The notes below the pieces were generated by a model, which did no database searches, was not told the DNA's origin, and worked only from the letters and a program-made list of their open reading frames with translations. The translations under genes and the position numbers were made by a program. Source: Sordariomycetes sp. S80-01Y (lineage: Eukaryota; Ascomycota; Sordariomycetes). From it: a stretch of 64,000 nucleotides of DNA. This document shows positions 55,905-64,000 of the stretch, piece after piece; the stretch's first letter is position 1; every line of letters starts with the position of its first letter. The stretch covers positions 1 to 64,000 of the forward strand of contig JAXQJY010000032.1 in the NCBI GenBank assembly GCA_037042185.1. The letters are read 5' to 3'.

Positions 55905-56843
55905 ATGCCATCCAAAGAGAGGGTGGCCAATCTGGCCGTAGTCGACTATGAAGCCCTGGCAAACAAAGACGTTGAAGCAATCCGGTTGCTCGTGCAAGCC
56001 TGCGAAACGGTCGGCATGTTCTACCTGAAGCTCCAGGATTCCCGGATGAATGCTGTCTTTGAGGACATGCCGACAATTTCCAAAACCGGGCATACCTTCT
56101 TCAATCTGCCCCATGATTCCAAAGAAAAGATGGAAAGTCTCCGTGAGGGAATGGAGCGAGGGTATGCAAAGGGGTGATCACGAGTGATGCCTCTTCTTAT
56201 ACTGACGGTTTCTCCTTCAAAACAAACAGCTACCATGTCGGCAAGGGGTTCGATTATTACGAGGTCAGTACGTTTTACACAAAGCTGCACTTGCATGGTC
56301 CCTTTTTCTGATCGATCGATTCCATGACAGATTGCACGGGAAGAGTATCGACACGGCAAATGGCTCTTGCCTGCCACCTTGGAGCCACAGAAGGAGCGCA
56401 TTTCCCGTACAATGGAGTCTTTCAACCACGCCACGCAGACGGTCATTGCCGAGCTATGTGCTGCCCTCGATATCAATATCCCCGAGCTAAAGGACGATCC
56501 CAACGTTCCCACCGACACGGGCCTCAAGCTGGTGTACAAGCCTCCAATGGGGGAACCTGGCGACGTTTTTCACCCGTGGCACACCGATTCCGGCCTCGCT
56601 ACATTGTTATGGTATGACGAGGAGATGACACAGATACCGGTCTACGATAAAGAGGGGAAGCAGACAGAGGACTCGGAAACAGTCCCCGTCGTCAATGGTA
56701 CTGTCCTTGTCAATATTGCGGATGAGCTTGCTGCCAGAACAGGAGGACGCCTGCATTCGCCTGTGCATCGCGTGGTAAATCCGCCGGGGCCTAAGAGGGT
56801 ATGGAACGGTGCTGTCTATCTCCTTCGACCGTACAACGTTTAG
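55905..56843 (+). CDS. Isopenicillin N synthase-like 2OG-Fe(II) dioxygenase
   Basis: Three exons (55905-56161, 56231-56264, 56331-56843) with GT-AG introns give about 267 residues. The N-terminal DIOX_N-like part (VDYEALANKDVEAIRLLVQA) is followed by GMFYLKLQD, FFNLPHDSKEKM and YHVGKGFDYYEIAREEYRHG. The C-terminal 2OG-FeII_Oxy part has FHPWHTDSGLATLLWYD with the HxD and RLHSPVHRVVNPP with the third iron ligand. The 2OG-binding Arg is usually in R-x-S; here SPVHRVV is followed by RVWNGAVYL, so that residue is not certain. Such enzymes hydroxylate, desaturate or ring-close in secondary metabolism. At 267 residues it is shorter than the usual 330 or so, yet no lesion is seen. Confidence 0.75.
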
Positions 56844-57010
56844 CTACAGTTTTTGCGGTGAAGAAAAGTATCAATTTGCCAATTTTCTGCTCTCCGTTTT
56901 CAATACAGTTATATAGCTTTGAAGGAGCAAACTATCCAGAATAACCCCTCTTTTGGCCTTCCAACTCAAAGCTTTTACTCGTCTTAGCTGTCGTGATTAC
57001 CAACTCTAGG

Positions 57011-57775
57011 CTATTGGCTCACCCCAAGGCCGAGTTTCTGCTTCTGAATCCTCGCAAACACGCCGATAGCAATGAGGAAAGCCCCCACACTCACAACCCA
57101 GACATTGATTCTCAGTACATATTTATTATACCCAGTCAATGTAGCGGTAACTGCTGTCGCCAGAATCATCACGAGGATGAAATACCCCCCAAAACGATGA
57201 TACTTGTAAAGCGCTCTCGCCCGCGCCTCACCCCCGTACAGCGAAGGGGTCATCCACATGGTGACGCCGAAGAGGTACTGCACGAGGAGCAAGACTAACG
57301 TCGATATTCCAAAGACTGTGTGCGTAGAGGGAGGATGCGACTCATTCAAACGGGCCTTGGTGACCTCGACGATGGTGAAGCCTGTGACGAGGGCCATGAA
57401 CGCAACGAGGTTGAGCGCTGCGTGAACGTGTTGGCCCCGTCGCTTCCAGCCAAGGTCATCAGCTGCGAATCTCTGCTGGAAGAGGGTGGACTGGGTGAGA
57501 ATGAAGATGGCGATAGACATGGCGGTCGGGTGGCCAGAGAAGAAGTTGATGGGGTGAGAGGCGATCTGTGCCCAGACGCTGCAGCAGAGCATGAGGACGC
57601 CAATTTCGGGGATGATGATGCCAATTCCAATGAAAGTCTCTCTCACGATGTTGGCTCTCCCGAATAAACCCGCATCTCCAGGTCTCGCAAGCAGCGGTTC
57701 CGTTTCGGACCCATCGCTAGATTCGCGTGTCGTGGTCGGCACTGGCCGCTCAGGTAGACCACTCTCGCTCGCCAT
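57011..57775 (-). CDS. Cytochrome b561-family membrane protein
   Basis: A single-exon protein of 254 residues with a polar head (about 45 residues) and six membrane helices. Heme-binding type histidines are visible in FSGHPTAMSIAIF, GQHVHAALN, STHTVFGISTLV and YKYHRFGGYFILV, placed as in eukaryotic cytochrome b561 domains. Members pass electrons across a membrane, for example from ascorbate to ferric iron or monodehydroascorbate, or support oxidases. Its role here may be general redox metabolism rather than part of a cluster. Start at the ATG before ASESGLPERP. No lesion seen. Confidence 0.8.
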   Translation of the reverse strand: MASESGLPERPVPTTTRESSDGSETEPLLARPGDAGLFGRANIVRETFIGIGIIIPEIGVLMLCCSVWAQIASHPINFFSGHPTAMSIAIFILTQSTLFQQRFAADDLGWKRRGQHVHAALNLVAFMALVTGFTIVEVTKARLNESHPPSTHTVFGISTLVLLLVQYLFGVTMWMTPSLYGGEARARALYKYHRFGGYFILVMILATAVTATLTGYNKYVLRINVWVVSVGAFLIAIGVFARIQKQKLGLGVSQ

Positions 57776-58615
57776 TTTTGTTTAGATAGATTCGTTGCTG
57801 TGCAGATAAGTGTGGCAGTCCAGGGGTTGTACTGGCTGGCTGGATGGCGGCAGCATGGGCTTTGCTTGACTAGGGTTGTTCGTTGTATGGCGAAAGTCAA
57901 TATTAGTCCAAGGACCTGACGGGTGGAAGAGCTGCAGTCTATCTAAATATCGAAGTCTGCAGTGCACCTGGAGGTGGAGTTTTTAATAGCGGGATTTGAT
58001 GAACGATGATGGGTGATGGTGGTCAGCCCGGGAATGTTGTTGGAGTTCCTCCCTCTTGTGATCTCGAGTGATCGTATGAATCCCTCATCGCCCGGTGATC
58101 ACTGTTGCTTGCTGTGACGGGGCGCCACAGCTGCAGAGTGTCTCACACAACCAGCCAATCCTGAAGCCTCCGAGCGAGCTGGGGCCGTCACAGGGGTGTC
58201 GATTGATTCAGATGTATACATGGATGGCACAGCTACCATGTTGGCACGTGCACGATACCGCATAATTTTGTGAACATCCTGTCACCCCGAGGTGTGAGTG
58301 GATTGAGTACCCTTGGGTGCGTCGTTGCTTTCTACGATGCCAGTATGCGGCGTTGATTCCGTTCCTTCATTTGTTCAAACAATTCTCGTCGAATTTAGCG
58401 CCCTGCCTGGTGCTTCTGGTCCCACAGTTGTCGACGTACACGTAAAGACCAAATGGGGCGGGCTAAAAGAGTCAAGTACAGTTCAGAGGCGAAAGGGATA
58501 AGATCCCACGGGTCGTGTTGCAGGAATTCCCCCAGCTGGACACCCTCCTCATCATTTACTTCTCCGGCCCCAGAAGCTACCTTGAGTACGGCTTTACGGA
58601 AGCTCTAATGTCGAT
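57776..58615. promoter_or_regulatory. Divergent promoter region, b561 and O-methyltransferase
   Basis: About 840 bases between divergent starts with no recognised gene. Confidence 0.4.
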
Positions 58616-60089
58616 ATGTCGAATGCCTACACCTCCCCGTCAGAAATCATTGCCTTGGTGCAGGGTGTGAACAAGGCGGCAGCCAGCTTTGAATCATCCG
58701 TCGCATCTCAAGACAACGTACACCTTGCCCGACGGAGACTTCAGCATGAGGCTCAAAAACTCCTCAGCTCTTTGGAGGAACCAAATGGAGAGGTCTGGAC
58801 TCGAACCTTCCAAGTAAGTCTACAACCTTCTTCAAAACAGGGCAAAGAGCAACGTGGATGGCGCAAACCAACCAACCCGTTTGTCATAGGTCAATGTCAG
58901 TGCCGCACTCGAGGTTGTTTCACAATTTAAGCTGTGGGAGAAGTTCGAAGTAGGAAAGGAAGTCCCCATCTCGGAAATCGTAGCCCTCACCGAGGCAGAC
59001 GAGATAATTATTAGTGAGTATTTCTCATCGGTGCAGCATACGTATGAATTCTTACTAACTTTTTAACAATCCGCCTATTCCGTCAACTCACAGCAGCCCA
59101 TCTGTTTGTCGAATCCACAGGTCCAAACGGTCTGAGCTTTGCTCTCACGTCCCTCGGTAGACCATATTTGCATCCTGACCACCGCGCATTCAACAACTTC
59201 ATGTTCTTCGATCTCATTCCCTCAATCATGGCAATGCCGAAAACCCTGGCCGAGAAACGATACAAGGCACCCACAAAATTGACCGGGACACCTTTTAAAT
59301 GGGCCAACGGAGAAGAACTCTGGACCTGGTTAGGCTCTCATCCTGATCGGGCCCTCAATATGGTTGCTGCGATGACATCACATAACCCTCTGGATGCCTA
59401 TCCATGGGGGGCTGAGCTTGCAAAATTGGACCTCAAAGACGAAGATGTAGCGATTGTCGATGTCGCTGGGGGTCAAGGTCACATCAGTAAGCATGACCCC
59501 CAAGTTATCCCTTGATGTCCCTCAAGCACGTCTAGACCAATTTTTAATCAAAAGCACAATCCTGGTTTTTCCACTCAGGTAAGTCTGTATAAGGCACAGA
59601 TGCTAATGTAAGTTCTTCACAGTGGCTGAAATTCGCCGAAGGAATCCAGAGATCAAGGGACGGCTCATTGTACAGGATTTGCCTTCTACATTTGAGGCTT
59701 TTCCTACGCCACCAAAAGGAGTAGAGTTCATGAGTTACAACATCTTCACTCCCCAACCCGTCAAAGATGCGTGTTTCTATCATTATCGCCACATTTTCCA
59801 TAACTGGAGCGATGACGACTGCAACACCATCCTAGAACAAATCGTACCGTTATTAAGAACACAGCCAAGGAGCAGATTGCTGTTGGTTGATGTGGTACTG
59901 CCGGATTTGAACGGAACAATGCAGGAGGCAGTCATGGATATTTCTATGTTTCCAATGGGAGGGATGGAGAGGACTGAAAGTCAATGGAAGCTGTTACTTG
60001 CCAGAAGCGGCTTGGGGATCAGGAAAATTTGGAGAGGAAGTGAACCAGAAGCATGCATCGAGTGTACACTACTTACTGAGGGGGTATGA
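58616..60089 (+). CDS. SAM-dependent O-methyltransferase (Methyltransf_2 type)
   Basis: About four exons. The N-terminus (MSNAYTSPSEIIALVQGVNK) begins a dimerisation-type helical region with SAALEVVSQFKLWEKFEVGK. The catalytic half shows VDVAGGQGHI (SAM motif I), RLIVQDLPSTFEAF (motif II), FYHYRHIFHNWSDDDC with the catalytic-base His, and LLLVDVVLPD. The final exon joins across a long intron at about 59486-59622. The splice between LTEADEIII and AHLFVES is not clear: the expected RLFRQLT coding stretch lies just before the only visible AG (about 59093), so the acceptor site may have changed. Such enzymes methylate phenolic or enol oxygens of fungal polyketides. Stop about 60089. Confidence 0.75.
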
Positions 60090-61241
60090 TACAATACACG
60101 AGTGCTAGTTCCTGAATTTCCTGGGATCAGCGTGTTAGATGGCGTGTCAGACAATTTTGGTATCAAATAAGATTGACATAACTGCGCCGAAGGCGCCAGT
60201 TGCATGAATTGAGAATTATTTAAGGAGTTGTTGTAAGTTGGCAAACGAAATTGCCGAGTTTGACTTGTATGAACCATACAGAGGAGGGCAATATACCTTG
60301 ATCCCTTTGGACCCGACTGGTAGGTAGAAGGGGTCAAATACTTGTTGCCAAATACTGTCCTACCCTTCCACGACTGAGCTCTTAGCCACTCAGTCGTGGA
60401 AAGGTAATTAGCCAAACACTCTGGTAGTGATCAGACAACAGAGGCTTGGTGAGTTGAATAACAGATCCAGACACGGACGTCACAATCAAGACACGGTCCT
60501 CTGAGGCACGGAAAATTGAGACATGGCATAATCTAGACACGGGTACTCTGAGACATGGCACGATCTAGGTATTAGTGCTCCGAGACACGGCACATTAAGA
60601 CCGGCCCGCACCCGCCCACGACACCGAGTTGCCAACGCTCCCTCTGGCAGATGAAGTCGGGTGCGGATGAACATGGTATAATTGCGATACCTTCCAGCTA
60701 AGGGCAGTGGACCTGATGTTTCCCTTTACCAGGATGCTTCCCCACCTAGCATGACACATGCATCGAGTGGAAAAAGGGATATCCGCGGAGAAGGGTGCCG
60801 GCGGCGAAAAGTAACCCGTAAGGTAAAAAGCGATCTTTTGCTAGTCTACTACTAGCCCTTGATAAAGAACATGCTAATATGGAAACCAGATCTCATTTTG
60901 ACGCCTGGGGAAGACCTTCTCTACAGAGCTAACAGATCTAATCACTGCTGCACTGAATGAAAACCCTTGTTAGCGAAGCTGACTTCACCGCCATTGCGGG
61001 GATGCACTTAGGGATCGAAGGAAGTCCAGCGAATAAGATATCCTAAAAGTTATGCCTCTGTATCAAAAACGTCATGCCGCTGTATCAGTTCCCATCAGGA
61101 AATGGCAAGAGGGGAGGTCTGCAAGCCCAGTCCCATGTTGAGCGAGTGTATCCTATGACTATTCTATAACGGCATCATTGCCAAAGTGACGTCAAATTGC
61201 TATTGAACAACGGAATTTTGATATGAAGAAACTAACGCATA
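60090..61241. other. Intergenic with a hairpin and degenerate short repeats
   Basis: About 1.15 kb. A strong inverted repeat (arms 60366-60378 and 60389-60401) lies 280 bases after the O-methyltransferase stop. From about 60468 to 60600 the motif GACACGG and variants recur many times (as in GAGACATGGCA), forming an old degenerate repeat. No gene was recognised. Confidence 0.5.
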
Positions 61242-63072
61242 TCACAAGCGAGTAGGCCACCCAAGCGAGTGGGCCACCTTACATCTACCTTCTACCTTCA
61301 CTCCCCTCTAGGTTCACCACAACCATCTAAATAAATAGAAATCAATCGAATTCGTTTTTTTTTCAGACAGACTTTCCTCCATTGTACACGATCGCACATT
61401 ATGGCCGGGCTTACCGCAGGTGCCACAACGCCTTAACTTAGCCTCAACGCGCCTCACACGACCTCTTGCTCGACTCATTTCTGCCTTCACCTCCTCGCTC
61501 ACCTGACCTTGACCTTGGATATCCTGACCCTCGCCTACTGTAAGACTTCCTCCATGCCTGAGATGGTTTTTCTTCGTCCTGCGACGCTTACTAAGGGTCT
61601 GATTCTCCGACTTCAAGAAGGCCAGTTGATGCATGATTCCGTGTGTACCCTTTGCAAAACAGTCCAGAGCGTCAATAATTGATGTCGGAGAGCTACCTTG
61701 ATGCCTAGTAATCCGACTTTTGATAAATTCAGATTGAGAGCTGGCTTCTCTAGGATTATGTGGCGTACGAGAGACCCAAGGTTCCGGCAGATCGGGCATC
61801 TCCTCCACAAGCGTTGGCGTATGAAGGCGCACATCTAGCTGTGAAATAACTCGTTCAGGATCTCTAGGAACAATTCCAGCACCTCTGAATCCTTCTCGCA
61901 CATTTTTTTTCAGTCATGGCTTTTTGGAATGCTGCGCGGAAGGCAGGCAAGAAGTCTTCCTTCGCGATGTGCGTTGTACCTGCTCTGATCCTCTTTTCGA
62001 TCTGCCGCCCGTATGCGGCCTTGAGCGGGCTGAAACAGCCAACATCAAGAGGCTGAAGTATGTGAGAGTAATGAGGAGGCATACAGAGCGTGATAATATT
62101 GTTCTCTTTGCAGTAGAGCTCGAACTCGACCGAATGGTGGCTTTCATGGCCGTCCAGTACGAGAAGGCGATACCTGCCCGAGAACCGGGACTTAGAGTGC
62201 TGATCAAAGTGCTGAATCCACTCCAGGCCCTTCGCATTTGTTTTCCAGCCGTTTTCAGTCGTTGAAATAACCCAATCGTGCGGCAGGGTGCTATCCTCGT
62301 ACCAGGTTGAGAGGTGGATCTTACCCGCGACGATGATGTACGGCGGGATACACCAGCCGGTAGAATTGACCCCTTGGATTACGGTAACCCATTGCCGATT
62401 TCCAGGCTCGACCTTCTTCAGTATTTGTGCGCCTTTGGGCCGCTGTAACGACCATCCCATTACCAATGACGCCCATCATAAAACCTGTCTCATCGAAGTT
62501 GTAGATATCAGACTCGGTGATGCCGTATTTGGCGATTATATTACGCACCAGGTCAGACCAGACTTGAATAATAGCCGGATCTTCGCATTTGGCTCTTTGA
62601 TAGTCAAACCGTCGGAAGGAACGCGTGCGAAGCTCTGGTTGTGGCTTGATGAAATTAGAGGCCCAGTGCTTACCGACACGTGACGCGTCGCGGCCGGCCA
62701 GCAGTCGATTAGCCATATCTTCCCCCTCGGCTTACCGAGGGGGAAATGATCGCGAATCTAGGTCGATTACATATTGTACGATAGTTGATTCTTCTAGAGC
62801 CGTCAAATTCCGAGTCTTAGGCGTACAATCGCGTTGCGCTGCTATACCGCGTTGTCGGCGGCCAAGCGTGACGCGAGGGACCTCATACAGCTCTGCAGCA
62901 GTCCGGATACTTAGTGTAGGATCTTTTTCGAGAGCTAAACAAGCAAGAAGAATTTGAGCTTCGTTTGAAGTAGATGGCATTATCATAGGCTGAGAAAAAC
63001 GCAGTGAAGGGTAGAGGAATGTAAAATTGTGGTGGGGTGGCCCACTCGCTTGGGTGGCCCACTCGCTTGTGA
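61242..63072 (-). mobile_element. Pogo/Fot1-type DNA transposon with both ends
   Basis: 1831 bp bounded by inverted repeats of about 40 bp starting TCACAAGCGAGT at 61242 and ending ACTCGCTTGTGA at 63072, each flanked by TA (61240-61241 and 63073-63074), the family's target duplication. Each terminal repeat holds two tandem copies of AAGCGAGTGGGCCACC (one with a mismatch). The transposase (minus strand) has the Psq-type HTH (RTAAELYEVPRVTLGRR), CENPB HTH, the DDE_1 triad (YNFDETGFMMG, VLDGHESHHS, QPLDVGCF) and a zinc knuckle CGTCGKPGHNVRSC. It is inactive: the frame changes near 62735 and 62450 and at a poly-T run near 61902-61909. Three breaks on otherwise preserved sequence suggest moderate age. 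Confidence 0.9.
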
Positions 63073-63377
63073 TATACGTTAGCCAATACAAACAAAATAT
63101 TGCCAATATTGGCATACCCACTGTATTGTATGTCTCCATCGAACAACCTCCATATCTTATTGGTACAATACTGAGGCGGCGTTTATTCCATCGTATGCAT
63201 CCCAGTCAGTATGTTATTGCCGTATATTGGCAACATTGTAAAGATCGTCAGCCATATATTATATCTTTCAGATAGTTCGTCCAAACGATGGGGAATCCCC
63301 ATTATCACCAGATTTGCTAGAGCTAGCAAACGAGAGCTAACACGTCCAACAATATCATCCCAGCCAAATTAACCAGA
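63073..63377. other. Intergenic, 3' side of the multicopper oxidase
   Basis: About 300 bases between the transposon end and the oxidase stop codon. Nothing recognised. Confidence 0.4.
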
Positions 63378-64000
63378 CTACTTCGAACCCGCGTCCTCCT
63401 CATCCGCCCAGTCTCCATCCCTCCAGTCATTGTAGGAAAAGAACTCAACCACCTCGGGGGGGTGAGTCTCATTCCCCATGACACTCCCGCCATATGTAAG
63501 ATATCCTTCCACACCCGGCCTGTCGATCAGACCGAGCACTTCAGACTGGTTTCCCATTACCCAAGCCTACGGTAGTTGCATTAGTATGTTTTCTCATTGA
63601 ACATGACGCGACGACATGGGAACTTACGGTGTTCATCCCCCATATCATATGAGGCAAGAGATGGCAATGAATCATCCAAACACCGGGATGATCGATTCTA
63701 ATTCTCCAGGCCCTCCATGCTGAAAGGGTGTTATTTGGTGCCGTTCCGCTATACTTGTAGAGGTTGGTCGTACTATCCCGGGTTAGTATACGTATTTTTC
63801 TTAAAGCCCAAAGCATCTCACAAGGCCTTTGATAGGACTGTGGGGAGAAACAAGAAAAAATAAAAAAAATAAAAAAAAAATAAAAAAAGAAAAACTTACT
63901 CTCTCTTGATGGGATGTCCTCCAGAAGCCTGCCATCTTGCCTCATTTGCCTCGCGATCATATTCACCCATTCCAGAGCCCAAATCCCAGTAATGAGCCCC
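63378..64000 (-). CDS. Multicopper oxidase (ascorbate oxidase/laccase type), partial
   Basis: Only the C-terminal part lies in the window; the gene continues past 64000. Segments read: AHYWDLGSGMGEYDREANEA near 63985-63925, HPIKR, then after an intron DSTTNLYKYSGTAP, WRAWRIRIDHPGVWMIHCHL (with HCHLLPHMIWGM holding the HCH-x3-H-x4-M pattern of T1/T3 copper ligands), then after a second GT-AG intron WVMGNQSEVLGLIDRPG and the tail ending DWADEEDAGSK at stop 63378-63380. The enzyme would oxidise phenols or related substrates with reduction of O2 to water, usually outside the cell. The 63776-63890 intron contains long poly-A/T runs. Confidence 0.85.

Noticed and set aside
1-64000. tRNA, rRNA, CRISPR array, telomere repeats, PKS/NRPS/terpene/isocyanide synthase
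   Set aside because: Looked for and not seen by eye; a profile search would be needed to exclude weak cases.

Overview
The window reads as filamentous ascomycete DNA, most likely from a Eurotiales fungus (Aspergillus or Penicillium type). Protein-coding genes carry short introns of about 55-80 nt with GT-AG ends and CTAA(C/T)-like branch points. Gal4-type Zn(II)2Cys6 regulators, fungal cytochromes P450, GH32 fructan hydrolases and a Pogo/Fot1-type DNA transposon are present. No tRNA, rRNA, CRISPR array or telomere repeat was seen. Gene density is moderate, with many relics, tandem repeats and transposon pieces, as in a subtelomeric or accessory region. Splice boundaries were read by eye.

Region by region. 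0-6 kb is a gene graveyard (Zn2Cys6 regulator relic, LaeA/UMTA-type methyltransferase relic, unidentified decayed coding DNA) around one intact fatty-acid-hydroxylase/sterol-desaturase-family gene. 6-12 kb has a complete Zn2Cys6 regulator, a CYP52-type P450 and a GC-rich nitronate monooxygenase. 12.8-21.6 kb is a fructan-use island: two GH32 genes and a sugar transporter, the transporter being broken. 24-30 kb has a conserved multi-spanning membrane protein, a short Zn2Cys6 gene and relics including a short-chain dehydrogenase. 30.4-36.7 kb is a rearranged patch: a second broken copy of the same sugar transporter ending at an LTR-like repeat, a cysteine-rich probable GPI-anchored surface protein, and a truncated Pogo element ending at a second copy of that repeat. 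37.6-40.3 kb has a fungal SLATT two-TM protein and a small unknown protein. 40.8-60.1 kb is a run of oxidative and tailoring-type genes: a large heme-oxygenase-like (HDO) protein with an N-terminal membrane anchor, an MFS exporter, a TauD-type dioxygenase, a mitochondrial-looking acyl-CoA synthetase, a P450 with a frameshift, an isopenicillin-N-synthase-like dioxygenase, a cytochrome b561 and an O-methyltransferase. No PKS, NRPS or terpene synthase is visible. 61.2-63.1 kb is a full-length Pogo/Fot1 element with both terminal repeats. The window ends inside a multicopper oxidase.

The secreted GH32 enzymes would release fructose and glucose from inulin, levan or sucrose, and the adjacent transporter would have imported them. 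Both transporter copies carry disabling changes, so the island has lost its dedicated uptake step here. The 40.8-60.1 kb genes could modify, activate and export a small molecule made from a precursor encoded elsewhere, or could be a catabolic patchwork; the sequence does not decide this. The best novelty candidates are the SLATT protein with its repeat-flanked locus, the membrane-anchored HDO protein, and a templated-looking palindromic insertion in the transporter.
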